From: JAVBSN01 sp031556525
GTDB lineage: Bacteria > Bacillota > Clostridia > Lachnospirales > Lachnospiraceae
Reading direction: 5' to 3'
Assembly (NCBI GenBank): GCA_031556525.1
Contig: JAVBSS010000003.1
Location: forward strand, 107,474-171,473
DNA length: 64,000 nucleotides
The translations under genes and the position numbers were made by a program. The notes beneath the pieces are model-generated. The model was given only the letters and a program-made list of their open reading frames with translations, was not told the DNA's origin and did no database searches. Within the stretch, counting starts at the first letter, position 1, and each line of letters starts with the position of its first letter. This document shows, piece by piece, positions 45,305 to 53,739 of the stretch.

Positions 45305-46660
45305 CTAATCTACCTTATGCCCTTTTGCTATAAGTACATCAACAACTCTCTTTACGTATTGTTGACACAATTCATCTGTTTTAGCCTCAACCATTACTCT
45401 AATTACTGGTTCTGTGCCACTTTCACGTAAAAGAATACGTCCATCATTTCCTAATTCGTCTTCTACCGACTTAACCGCTGCTTGAACATCTTCGTCTGCT
45501 CTTGCTGCTGGTTTATCTGCAACACGAACATTCTGTAACAACTGTGGAAATATCTCTAAACTAGTAAATAATTCTGATACTTTTCTCTTTCTTCCAAGCA
45601 TTACTTCCATGATTTTAAGAGATGTTAGTATACCATCTCCTGTTGTTGCATATTTACTAAATATAATATGACCTGATTGTTCTCCTCCTAATGAGTGTCC
45701 ATTCTCCATCATATTTTCAAATACATATTTATCACCAACCGCTGTCTTCTCGTAATTAATACCCTTTTTCTCAAAAGCTTTATATAATCCTAGATTCGAC
45801 ATTACCGTTGTAACTACTGTATTATTTGCTAATTCACCTCTATCTGCTAAATATCTTCCACACATATATAGAATCTTATCGCCATCAATTTCTTGGCCTT
45901 TCTCATCTACTGCAAGACATCTATCTGCATCTCCATCATACGCAAACCCTATATCCAAACTATTATCTAATACATGTTTTTGCAATACTTCTATATGTGT
46001 AGACCCGCAGTTGTTATTGATATTCGTTCCGTCCGGCATATCATTTATTACATATACCTTTGCTCCAAGTGCTTCAAATACTGATTTAGCAACAGTTGAT
46101 GCCGCACCATTAGAACAATCCAATCCAACTCTAACATTCTTAAATGAACGTGTTGCTAATGTCATTAAATAACCTATGTATCTATTACGTCCTGATGAAT
46201 AATCTGTTGTTCTTCCAATCTCTTCTCTCTTAGCTAATGGAATCTCTTCTACTTCGCCATCTATGTATGCTTCTATCTTATCTTCAACTTCCGATTCTAA
46301 CTTATACCCTTGACCATTAATTATCTTAATTCCATTATCATAAAATACATTGTGACTTGCCGATATCATAATGCCACAATCAAATTCATCTACTCTCGTT
46401 ATATACGAAACACTTGGTGTAGGTGTAACATGCATCAAACATACATCTGCTCCACTTGCAGTAAGTCCAGCTACCAGCGAATATTCAATCATATAGCTTG
46501 AACGTCTAGTATCTTTACCTATTACTACTCTTGCTCTTCCCTCTGAATTCTTCTGTCCATAATAATATCCTAAATATCTTCCAACTTTATATGCATGTTC
46601 TACTGTTAAATCAACATTTGCTTCCCCACGAAAGCCATCTGTCCCAAAATATTTGCCCAT
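45305..46660 (-). CDS. glmM: Phosphoglucosamine mutase
   Basis: 451 residues, normal GlmM length. Start KYFGTDGFRG (3-12), phosphoserine loop MISASHNVFYDNGIK with Ser102, metal-binding YDGDADRC (about 240-247), sugar-binding GGEQSGH and phosphate-binding LLRESGTEPVIRV near the C-terminus. It converts glucosamine-6-phosphate to glucosamine-1-phosphate for UDP-GlcNAc, needed for peptidoglycan and often for the first sugar of wall polymers. It heads the glycosyltransferase unit. Confidence 0.95.
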   Translation of the reverse strand: MGKYFGTDGFRGEANVDLTVEHAYKVGRYLGYYYGQKNSEGRARVVIGKDTRRSSYMIEYSLVAGLTASGADVCLMHVTPTPSVSYITRVDEFDCGIMISASHNVFYDNGIKIINGQGYKLESEVEDKIEAYIDGEVEEIPLAKREEIGRTTDYSSGRNRYIGYLMTLATRSFKNVRVGLDCSNGAASTVAKSVFEALGAKVYVINDMPDGTNINNNCGSTHIEVLQKHVLDNSLDIGFAYDGDADRCLAVDEKGQEIDGDKILYMCGRYLADRGELANNTVVTTVMSNLGLYKAFEKKGINYEKTAVGDKYVFENMMENGHSLGGEQSGHIIFSKYATTGDGILTSLKIMEVMLGRKRKVSELFTSLEIFPQLLQNVRVADKPAARADEDVQAAVKSVEDELGNDGRILLRESGTEPVIRVMVEAKTDELCQQYVKRVVDVLIAKGHKVD

Positions 46661-46720
46661 AATAATATCCTTTCAAAGCCCTTATTGTACTACTGATTAT
46701 AGCTATTTTCATACTTTTAT

Positions 46721-46749
46721 ATAATACTATATATGCGATTAAAAGTAAA
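46721..46749 (-). promoter_or_regulatory. Possible promoter for glmM
   Basis: Minus-strand TTTACT (46744-46749), 17-base spacer and TATTAT (46721-46726), about 60-90 bases before the glmM ATG. A TATAAT at 46695-46700 is closer to the gene but lacks a good -35 box, so the exact start is open. Confidence 0.35.
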
Positions 46750-46785
46750 GTTGCGCTAATACACTAACATTATTTTTCAACATTT

Positions 46786-46825
46786 AAAAGCAGGGCATAC
46801 TTCACGATGAACTACGCCCCACTTT
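46786..46825 (-). terminator. Terminator after the amidohydrolase-GLUG gene
   Basis: A long stem (minus strand AAAGTGGGGCGTAG ... with its partner ending GCCCTGCTTT) with a 5-base loop, one mismatch and several G-T pairs, followed by TTTTAAA. It lies about 85 bases beyond the stop at 46910 and separates that gene from glmM. Confidence 0.7.
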
Positions 46826-46909
46826 CTAATCATTCTTCATTTATAACTATTACCTTATATCCCCTCCACCATAGGTGTGGAATATCTATCTTTTATACTG
46901 ATATCTTCA

Positions 46910-49744
46910 TTACTTCACCTTTGTACTTCTCTTAGAATCCTCCCTAACTGTAGCATCACTACTTTCAGCAAATACTTTTAGTTCAGGATAATGTTGTCCA
47001 TCTGTATGTTTTGGTTTCACAAATGCATCCACATTAAGTTTTTGTACAAACCTGTCAGCTACCATTTCTTGTGTTGTTTTTGCCGCATCTCTTAACTCAT
47101 CAGCGTTTGTTCCAATAGCCTTATGTATTTTACTAATGCTATCATTAAAATAAGCATTCTTAACAAAACTTCTTGGGGGTACAACCATATCAAGTCTCTC
47201 TGAACCAAGTATTTCTCCAGCATATTCCTTATAATCTAAGCTTGCAGATTCTCTAATTTCCCCAACGTTATAACAATTTTCCACTGACAAAACCCAACTT
47301 GGGGCACATATTCCTGCTGCCATTATCTCACATTCAACAGTTCCAGTATTATAACAATCAGATAAATATTTCCCAGGCATATTCCATCCACTCCAACCTA
47401 CAATTCCACCTGCTCGTTCTGCTACTACATGTCCTGAATTATAACATTTTTTAATTTCTGCCGGTCCGAACATAGCTCCACAAATCCCACCACCATCTTC
47501 ACTAGGCGACGTAACATTTCCTATATTATAACAATTAATGATTTTTGCACCTTCCTGCACAGTAGCACATATCCCACCTGCATTATAAGTTTCTCTATGT
47601 TCAACCCTTATTCTTGTTATATTCCCTCTGTTAGAACAATTACTAATAATTCCAGAATCCATATTAGCAATACATATACCTGCTACATTTAAACCCGCTG
47701 TAATACTACCACTATTTACACAATTATATATAATACCTCTGTTTTCCCGAACAAATCCACCAAAGCGAGTATTCCTATCACCATTGACACTTACTTCACT
47801 TGAACAATTTAGTATCTTACCTGAATTACATGTGGCAAAAACGCTATCTGTACTACTACCATTTATAATCCCTGTTACTTTTAGATTCATAACTATTCCA
47901 TATATATAGTAGAATATAGATGCATTTTTAATATTAACCTTATAACCTTGCCCATCTAAAATTCCTTGAAACCTTACATAACCAGCTTTTTGCACATAAC
48001 TTTCATCTAATTTAATATCATTCATTAATAAGTATGCTCCCGATGGATTATTCTTAATTCGGATAAAATCATCTTGATTATATATAGGGATATATTTATT
48101 TTTACAAAATTTTTCCTTTAATTTAGTAATAGCATCTAAATATTTAGCATCATTTTGAGATAAGAATTTACTTCTATACATCTTAGTTTTGCTACCAGTA
48201 TAGCTATTGAATATTTCATCTAGTAATTTCAGATCTTCATTAAAATTAATTTTTGTCTCAACAGGTATCCTTATACGTTTACCTTTAGCAGCTATTCCAT
48301 CATTTGATATATCAGCACATTCGCTTCTATTAAGCTTAAATTCATCAAACATATAACCATCACCATATATTAGATTACCATTTATAATAACTGCCTTTGT
48401 ATCTATATCTGTAAAATCAAACAATCTATCTAACTTACTGCAATCCAAGTTTTGTTTAGTGCGTTTTTTCGAAAGTATCATAAAATCTGCAAAATAGCCT
48501 ACTTTAATTTCGCCTAATTTATTAGCTCCAATAGTCTTGGCCGGATTAATTGTTACCATATCCATAATCCTATCTAGGAGAAATTCGTCTTCTCTATTGT
48601 CATGTCTTAGATAATCATATGCAAAATATGCCTCGTCCCACACATGTTTTGAACCACTTGGTGCCCAATCTGATCCAAGTGAAATAGTAACTCCATTTTT
48701 ATATAATTTGTTATAAAATTCAGGTGTAACACCATATAACAACAGATTAGAAACAGGTGACCATATTAATCCTATTCCATACTTTGATAAAAATTCTTTG
48801 TTTTTTTCTAGTTGTTCTCCATACAAACCTATTCCACAACCATGAATCAATGAAATCTTCATTGCCTTCACTCTGGCTGCATCGTATTTCATTATTTCAG
48901 CTTTGAACATTTCAAATTCCTTATTTGTACATGGATCCATCTTTGAAGCAGAAGTTTCTGTACGTCCCTCAGCTAAATGCACCAAATATCCAGCAGGCTG
49001 ATTTTTACTTTCTCCACTTAACACCTTCCTAAACTCTTCAAATTCCTTTGTTGTACTAACTGGCCAAAGGCTTGTATCTACATGCGGATAGATTTGATCA
49101 GGCGGTATCTCAACTTTACCCGCCGAATTCAAGTAAGGTTTCATAAAATCAATTACACTGAACAGTTCTTTTCGACTTTCAAGTCCTAAATCTTCAGCTA
49201 CTCCCGTGCTTCTAAGCAATAAATGACTAGCAATATAATCTTTTTTGCTTGGATCAGAGTATACAATTGTATTAGGTTCTTGTAATACTGTAGTTCCTCC
49301 TGCCACCGCTTGCAATTCCGAGAAAAATTGAAAAGCTGTATTAAAATCTACTTTCGTCTTACCCTTTGCCAAATTCTCATTCCATTTGGCCTCAAGAAAA
49401 CTTCTAAATTCCTTAATGTCTGTAGTATATTGGCCACAATTTCTCCATTGGTGGCGAATGTCCCAATACTCGCCCTTACACTCACTTGGTATCGGCCATA
49501 ATGGCATCATATTGTAATCATGATGATTATGTAGGTCTATCAATCCTGGAAGAATTATATCTTCTGCATCCAGTTCTATTACAGTGATATCACTATCGTG
49601 ACTTCTTGGATTCTCTATTATCGCTTCAATAATGTTATTGTTAACAATAATATCGGCTCTCACTTTTTCATAGTTACTTCCTACTTTTTTGACAACCACA
49701 CCACCTGATAATCTAAACCTATTACTATTTGCTCCTAATAACAT
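46910..49744 (-). CDS. Amidohydrolase fused to GLUG-like repeats
   Basis: 944 residues, no signal peptide. Residues 1-470 are an amidohydrolase-superfamily domain: LPGLIDLHNHHDYN with the HxH metal site (about 69-75), LIHGCGIGL (metal His), SLGSDWAPSG (metal Asp, about 355) and the closing INPAKTIGANKLGEIKVGYFADF, cut for length, of the small beta domain. Residues about 490-620 are a linker. Residues about 620-900 contain GLUG-like beta repeats (GICATVQEGAKIINCYNIG, GICGAMFGPAEIKKCYNSG, GGIVGWSGW, GICAPSWVLSVENCYNVG). GLUG repeats normally occur on secreted proteins; on a cytosolic-looking hydrolase they are unusual. Single-gene unit. Substrate unknown. Confidence 0.82.
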   Translation of the reverse strand: MLLGANSNRFRLSGGVVVKKVGSNYEKVRADIIVNNNIIEAIIENPRSHDSDITVIELDAEDIILPGLIDLHNHHDYNMMPLWPIPSECKGEYWDIRHQWRNCGQYTTDIKEFRSFLEAKWNENLAKGKTKVDFNTAFQFFSELQAVAGGTTVLQEPNTIVYSDPSKKDYIASHLLLRSTGVAEDLGLESRKELFSVIDFMKPYLNSAGKVEIPPDQIYPHVDTSLWPVSTTKEFEEFRKVLSGESKNQPAGYLVHLAEGRTETSASKMDPCTNKEFEMFKAEIMKYDAARVKAMKISLIHGCGIGLYGEQLEKNKEFLSKYGIGLIWSPVSNLLLYGVTPEFYNKLYKNGVTISLGSDWAPSGSKHVWDEAYFAYDYLRHDNREDEFLLDRIMDMVTINPAKTIGANKLGEIKVGYFADFMILSKKRTKQNLDCSKLDRLFDFTDIDTKAVIINGNLIYGDGYMFDEFKLNRSECADISNDGIAAKGKRIRIPVETKINFNEDLKLLDEIFNSYTGSKTKMYRSKFLSQNDAKYLDAITKLKEKFCKNKYIPIYNQDDFIRIKNNPSGAYLLMNDIKLDESYVQKAGYVRFQGILDGQGYKVNIKNASIFYYIYGIVMNLKVTGIINGSSTDSVFATCNSGKILNCSSEVSVNGDRNTRFGGFVRENRGIIYNCVNSGSITAGLNVAGICIANMDSGIISNCSNRGNITRIRVEHRETYNAGGICATVQEGAKIINCYNIGNVTSPSEDGGGICGAMFGPAEIKKCYNSGHVVAERAGGIVGWSGWNMPGKYLSDCYNTGTVECEIMAAGICAPSWVLSVENCYNVGEIRESASLDYKEYAGEILGSERLDMVVPPRSFVKNAYFNDSISKIHKAIGTNADELRDAAKTTQEMVADRFVQKLNVDAFVKPKHTDGQHYPELKVFAESSDATVREDSKRSTKVK

Positions 49745-49786
49745 AACTACCCCTCCTTAGATACATATTATTTCGTGTCACGTTTT

Positions 49787-49824
49787 TACAAAAATATACG
49801 TTTTTGTATAACATTAATATTATA
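49787..49824 (-). promoter_or_regulatory. Possible promoter and operator before the amidohydrolase gene
   Basis: A TATAAT (49819-49824, minus strand) lies just before a perfect inverted repeat TACAAAAA / TTTTTGTA (49787-49794 and 49801-49808, 6-base spacer). The repeat would sit at about +4 to +25 of the transcript, where a repressor could act, or form a weak RNA hairpin. No clear -35 box was found. GGAGGGG ribosome site precedes the ATG at 49744. Confidence 0.35.
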
Positions 49825-49894
49825 GCATAATTTGCCATATTATACATCTATATTTGTAAATCCATGTAGATTCTTGATTTTATCTAAACACTTC

Positions 49895-49924
49895 AAAAGA
49901 GCGCAACCTCTGTCGCGCTCTTAC
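49895..49924 (-). terminator. Terminator after the lipid kinase gene
   Basis: GC-rich 8-base stem AAGAGCGC/GCGCTCTT (arms 49897-49904 and 49915-49922) followed on the minus strand by TTTGAAG. It lies about 20 bases after the stop codon at 49944 and ends the queD operon. Confidence 0.8.
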
Positions 49925-49943
49925 ACTTTATTTCCAGCTTATT

Positions 49944-50828
49944 CTACTTCGTAATAATCTCTATCTGCTTTTGATAATTAATTATCTCTGCTTCCTTATG
50001 GTTTCCGCCATCTTCTCCATCTACAGTCCACGAAACTTCTTCATCACAAGACACCTTAATCTTGGCTGTCTTAAATGATACCATATAGTCTTCATTTATT
50101 TCATTAAGTAACAATGCACTCATAATAGCTTGTAGTTCTAGTGGAGACTTCGGAGTTCTAATAAACAAGGTCTCAAACAAGCCATCATCAAATTCAACAT
50201 ACTTGTTGTTAATATTTCTAAATCCACCTACCGAAAGAGAATTTGTTACCATGCCATACATAAAATTGCCTTTTATAGCCTCGTTATCGCTCTCTATTGT
50301 AAGCTCATAGCCCTTTATACTTGTTAGGCTCTTAATTCCTTCCAAAATATATGCTGCATGTCCAAAATAATTCTTATACACCTGTGGCGTAGAATAGGAT
50401 ACTTCTGTAAATGCTCCAAATGCTGCAACATATACAAAATAATCTCCATTAAGCGAACCTATATCTATTGGATATGGGATTCCCTCTAAAATATGTTCCA
50501 CTGCCATAACTGGTTCTCTTGGAATATCCAAACTTCTTGCAAAATCATTAGTTGTTCCTGAAGGTATGTATCCTAATGGCACCCTCACCTTACCTTGTAC
50601 CATTCCTGTTACAACATTATCTAATGTACCATCTCCGCCCGATGCTACTATCATATCATAACTACTTCCCTCATTCATAACGACACGCATTGCATCACCA
50701 GGACCCTTCGTCGGATATACCGTAACTGTATATCCTGCATCAGAAAGCATCTCTATTATATCAAATAATTTACCTTTAATTGTCGTTCTGCCCGCTTTGG
50801 GGTTAATAATAAATAACAAATCCTTCAT
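49944..50828 (-). CDS. Diacylglycerol-kinase family lipid kinase (YegS/DagK-like)
   Basis: 294 residues, standard for the family. The N-terminal catalytic domain has LFIINPKAGRTT and the nucleotide-binding GGDGTLDNVVTGM (about 64-76), then IPSGTTNDFARSL. The C-terminal beta domain ends with EVSWTVDGEDGG, the usual lipid-site region. Such kinases phosphorylate diacylglycerol or related lipids and recycle it in Gram-positive membranes, for example after lipoteichoic acid synthesis. It is 75 bases behind queC and seems to be the last gene of that unit. Confidence 0.9.
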   Translation of the reverse strand: MKDLLFIINPKAGRTTIKGKLFDIIEMLSDAGYTVTVYPTKGPGDAMRVVMNEGSSYDMIVASGGDGTLDNVVTGMVQGKVRVPLGYIPSGTTNDFARSLDIPREPVMAVEHILEGIPYPIDIGSLNGDYFVYVAAFGAFTEVSYSTPQVYKNYFGHAAYILEGIKSLTSIKGYELTIESDNEAIKGNFMYGMVTNSLSVGGFRNINNKYVEFDDGLFETLFIRTPKSPLELQAIMSALLLNEINEDYMVSFKTAKIKVSCDEEVSWTVDGEDGGNHKEAEIINYQKQIEIITK

Positions 50829-50842
50829 AGATAAATACCTCT

Positions 50843-50859
50843 CTAAGTAATAATAGTAT
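50843..50859. repeat. 17-base direct repeat, copy 1
   Basis: Plus-strand CTAAGTAATAATAGTAT; the same sequence occurs at 52325-52341, and the match extends to 22 of 23 bases including ACCTC. This copy covers the start of the dagK ribosome-site region. Confidence 0.6.
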
Positions 50860-50903
50860 GCCTAGTATATACTTATTTTTCCCAATAAACAATAAAGAAA
50901 TTC

Positions 50904-51569
50904 TTAAATTTGACTAAATTTTTCCATAAATATATCATATCCCTTTTTGCGAAGTTTGCAAGATGGGCAATCCATACATCCATCTCCTAGAATTCCATTG
51001 TAGCAAGTTAATGTTTTTGTTCTTATATCTTCTAGATGTCCTAAATCATCAGCCATCTTCCAAGTCTCTGCCTTATCTATCCACATAAGTGGTGTATGTA
51101 TATCGAATTCATAGTCCATAGCAAGTGTTAATGTTGTACTAAGTGATTTTATAAATACATCTCTACAATCTGGATATCCGCTAAAATCGCTTTGGGATAC
51201 ACCAGTTACTATATCATTTATACCTCTTTGTTTTGCAAATATAGCTACATATGTTAAGAAAACCATATTTCTTCCATCAACAAAGCTATTTGGTGTTCCT
51301 TCGTCTGGGGCATCACTATCAACTTCTATATCTGTTCTTGTTAATGAGTTTGGTGCTAATTGATTGAGTAATGATAGGTCAAATATATGATGTTCTACAT
51401 TGTATTCCTTGCATATATTTGTTGCACATTCTAATTCTGCACTATGTCTTTGATTATAATCAAAAGAAACTGCTATAACTTCTGTATATCTCTTCATTGC
51501 CCAAAATAGGCAAGTTGTACTATCTTGTCCACCGCTAAATACTACTACTGCTTTATCTTTGTTTTTCAT
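50904..51569 (-). CDS. queC: 7-cyano-7-deazaguanine (preQ0) synthase
   Basis: 221 residues. PP-loop ATPase motif FSGGQDSTTC (11-20) and a C-terminal zinc site with Cys spaced x8, x2, x2 in LTCYNGILGDGCMDCPSCKL (about 187-203). It turns 7-carboxy-7-deazaguanine into preQ0 with ATP and ammonia. Together with QueD, QueE and FolE in the same run it completes the path from GTP to preQ0 for queuosine in tRNA. The gap to folE is 120 bases and AT-rich with nothing notable. Confidence 0.95.
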   Translation of the reverse strand: MKNKDKAVVVFSGGQDSTTCLFWAMKRYTEVIAVSFDYNQRHSAELECATNICKEYNVEHHIFDLSLLNQLAPNSLTRTDIEVDSDAPDEGTPNSFVDGRNMVFLTYVAIFAKQRGINDIVTGVSQSDFSGYPDCRDVFIKSLSTTLTLAMDYEFDIHTPLMWIDKAETWKMADDLGHLEDIRTKTLTCYNGILGDGCMDCPSCKLRKKGYDIFMEKFSQI

Positions 51570-51689
51570 ATCGTATCTCCACTCTCATTAAAAACATCTG
51601 TTAATATTGTCATTTATGCCTATAATCTTAATTATATTTCTATTACTAATTTCTTATTTCTCTATATCAATATCCATTACACATTCTAA

Positions 51690-52268
51690 TTACTTACTCA
51701 TTAATAACAATTTATTCTGCAATACTGAATCAGCCTCAAACTGTCCTCTAAGAGTAGTTGTTACAGTTGTCGCACTAGGTCTTTTTATTCCTCTTGCTGT
51801 CATACAACTATGGCTAGCTTCAATAATTACTGCCACATCTTTAGATGATGTTACCTTCTGCATAATATAAGCTATATCAGTTCCTATTCTTTCTTGAAGT
51901 TGTAATCTCTTGGCTACCATGTCTGCTATTCTTGCAATCTTACTAAGTCCAATTACTCTTCCATTAGGTAAATAAGCAACTGTAACTTTCATATTGTACA
52001 TTAAGGCTAAATGATGTTCACAATAACTAAATACTTCTATGTCTTTAACAATAACCATATCCTTTGCCTCTGACTTCTCTACTTCAAAGCTTTTGTTAAA
52101 CATGTCTGCTATTTCATCATTAGTATAATTCATACCTTCAAATACTTCTTCGTACATCTTTGCAACTCTATCTGGAGTATCTACTATACCTTCTCTATCA
52201 GGATCATCACCTAAGGCAATTAGTATTCCTCTTATATGTTCTTTTATTGCTTCTCTATCTATTGCCAT
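51690..52268 (-). CDS. folE: GTP cyclohydrolase I
   Basis: 192 residues. Zinc and catalytic residues are in FSYCEHHLALM (Cys and His, about 80-86) and SHSCMTARGIKRPSA (about 150-165); PDREGIVDTPDRVAKMYEE is the usual N-terminal phrase. It makes dihydroneopterin triphosphate from GTP, the substrate of QueD, and also of folate synthesis. Its place between queE and queC points to the queuosine role. Confidence 0.95.
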   Translation of the reverse strand: MAIDREAIKEHIRGILIALGDDPDREGIVDTPDRVAKMYEEVFEGMNYTNDEIADMFNKSFEVEKSEAKDMVIVKDIEVFSYCEHHLALMYNMKVTVAYLPNGRVIGLSKIARIADMVAKRLQLQERIGTDIAYIMQKVTSSKDVAVIIEASHSCMTARGIKRPSATTVTTTLRGQFEADSVLQNKLLLMSK

Positions 52269-52324
52269 AACATTTCCTCTTTCTATACTCTGTATGCATT
52301 ATTACTAAGATTGAAAGCACCTCA

Positions 52325-52341
52325 CTAAGTAATAATAGTAT
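52325..52341. repeat. 17-base direct repeat, copy 2
   Basis: Second copy of CTAAGTAATAATAGTAT, directly after the queE stop codon at 52343, in the 74-base queE-folE gap. Confidence 0.6.
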
Positions 52342-52342
52342 C

Positions 52343-53011
52343 CTATACGCCTCTTTTATCAGCATCCCATATAAATTTATGTAGCTGTAATTGAGCATTT
52401 ACCTTGTTCATCTTGTTACTCACCATATAATCAACTATCTCTGATGGTTCAATCTCTCCGAATACTGGACTTATATATATTCCACATCCTATATTTAACA
52501 AGTGTTCATCTACTATTTCTCTTGTTTTATTAAGATCACATTCATTCGCCACAACAAATTTCACTGTATCACAGGCTCTAAGCAATCTATAATTAGCAAT
52601 TAGCATCTTATCTTCCATTTTACTAGCTGATAATTTGTAATCTAGTGTAAATGTTAGTCTATCCGATAAACTTACATAAGGTTCAATACTTACACTACCA
52701 TTTGTTTCTATCTCTATATACAGATTATCATCTTTAGAAAGTAAGGTTAATAATCTTATTATATTCTCTTGTATCAATGGTTCTCCACCTGTAATGGTAA
52801 CATTCTCTACTCCGGTTTCAACAATGTATGCATATATTTCTTCTTCGCTCATAATTTCATATGGTGCATTTACTTCATTTGCCCATTTTGTATCACAGTA
52901 CTCACAGTTAAGGTTACAGCCTACAAATCTTATAAATGTAGATAACTGCCCAGCTTTCCTTCCTTCACCATTAATACTTACAAACTTCTCTGCTATTTTA
53001 TATTTTCCCAT
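52343..53011 (-). CDS. queE: 7-carboxy-7-deazaguanine synthase (radical SAM)
   Basis: 222 residues. Radical SAM cluster motif CNLNCEYC (Cys 32, 36, 39), SINGEGRKAG at 12-21 and TITGGEPLIQE, all typical of QueE. It converts 6-carboxytetrahydropterin to the 7-deazapurine ring. Three bases separate it from queD. Confidence 0.95.
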   Translation of the reverse strand: MGKYKIAEKFVSINGEGRKAGQLSTFIRFVGCNLNCEYCDTKWANEVNAPYEIMSEEEIYAYIVETGVENVTITGGEPLIQENIIRLLTLLSKDDNLYIEIETNGSVSIEPYVSLSDRLTFTLDYKLSASKMEDKMLIANYRLLRACDTVKFVVANECDLNKTREIVDEHLLNIGCGIYISPVFGEIEPSEIVDYMVSNKMNKVNAQLQLHKFIWDADKRGV

Positions 53012-53014
53012 ATT

Positions 53015-53434
53015 CTATTCCTCATAAGTAGCACAGTTAGTAGGTGTCTCATATACTGTTGCTCTTCCTACCGCATAGCCTTTGACTTTCATTTCATCAA
53101 ATATGTATTTAGAAAAGTTCTCTGCAGTTGGTCTAAAATCAAACTCTAATATATTATATCCGTCTTCTTTTAGTGCATTAAGAGTTAGTTCTCTCATGCT
53201 ACCTTTTTCTATTATCAAAGAATGGTCAAGGTTTTCTGCTAAGTCACGAACATCTTTCTTCAATGTTCCAAAATCAACTATCATTCCTCTAGTTTGTCCT
53301 TCTTCCTCTAAAGTATCCTTATATACTTCAACCTCAATTATCCATCTATGTCCATGTATGTTACTGCATTTGCCATTGTAACCTGCTAAAAAATGGGCAC
53401 TGTCAAATGACGCTTCTGTTTTAAGCTTATACAT
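53015..53434 (-). CDS. queD: 6-carboxytetrahydropterin synthase
   Basis: 139 residues. Zinc ligands His14, His27 and His29 and nucleophile Cys23 lie in SAHFLAGYNGKCSNIHGHRW. LDHSLIIEKG and a C-terminal catalytic Glu in YETPTNCA fit the family. It makes 6-carboxytetrahydropterin from the FolE product. First gene of the que operon, with AGGAGAT site; a structured leader of about 100 bases precedes it. Confidence 0.95.
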   Translation of the reverse strand: MYKLKTEASFDSAHFLAGYNGKCSNIHGHRWIIEVEVYKDTLEEEGQTRGMIVDFGTLKKDVRDLAENLDHSLIIEKGSMRELTLNALKEDGYNILEFDFRPTAENFSKYIFDEMKVKGYAVGRATVYETPTNCATYEE

Positions 53435-53530
53435 AATCTATCTCCTATTCTAAACTAATAATAATTCCTCTTGGGGAATTATCGAGCCGAGCATAGTTGC
53501 CTTAGCAACATTTTATTTTCTATTATATAT

Positions 53531-53559
53531 AAAAAAGACTACAGGTAATGTACCTGCAG
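53531..53559 (-). terminator. Terminator or attenuator before queD
   Basis: Stem of nine pairs with one mismatch, arms 53539-53547 and 53551-53559 (CTGCAGGTA core), followed on the minus strand by TCTTTTTTATA. It either ends the thrC transcript or, if the promoter at 53574-53603 is real, lies right at the start of the que transcript. Confidence 0.65.
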
Positions 53560-53573
53560 CCTTATAATCTCTC

Positions 53574-53603
53574 AGTATAATGTGCATCTAATATGCACAT
53601 CAA
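53574..53603 (-). promoter_or_regulatory. Possible que promoter with an operator palindrome in its spacer
   Basis: Minus-strand TTGATG (53598-53603), 18-base spacer and TATACT (53574-53579). The spacer contains a perfect inverted repeat ATGTGCAT / ATGCACAT (53580-53600, 5-base centre), a good layout for a repressor site. The close terminator downstream is a puzzle. Confidence 0.4.
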
Positions 53604-53672
53604 TATTAACCAACCTATATATTTACAAGCATTAGTTAATTAAGTATTATTGAATGTACTAGTTTTGTTTAA

Positions 53673-53699
53673 CGACAGGATGGTACAAATGAACTGTCG
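53673..53699. other. Hairpin downstream of thrC
   Basis: Arms CGACAG and CTGTCG (53673-53678, 53694-53699). A T-rich run follows only on the plus strand (GTTTTATTATT), where there is no gene to terminate. On the minus strand TTAAAC follows, so termination of thrC here would be weak. Confidence 0.35.
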
Positions 53700-53739
53700 G
53701 TTTTATTATTAATACTTTTTCTTATATTATAAGCAACGC

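Larger units (their letters stand above)
53435..53739 (-). other. Non-coding region between thrC and queD
   Basis: 305 bases without a gene. In the direction of transcription it holds a hairpin after thrC (53673-53699), a palindrome within a possible promoter (53574-53603), a T-tailed terminator-type hairpin (53531-53559) and two small hairpins just before queD (stem GTTGC/GCAAC near 53495-53510 and TAATTCC/GGAATTA near 53462-53481). The last part could be a regulated leader, but I do not recognise a known preQ1 riboswitch in it. Confidence 0.6.

Noticed and set aside
53435..53540. Classical preQ1-I or preQ1-II riboswitch before queD
   Set aside because: The loop and A-rich tail consensus of class I and the known class II pattern could not be found on the minus strand. 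Only generic hairpins are visible, so it is listed as an unclassified leader.
53673..53710. Plus-strand terminator with T-run
   Set aside because: There is no plus-strand gene ahead of it. The layout is probably chance or part of a weak thrC end.
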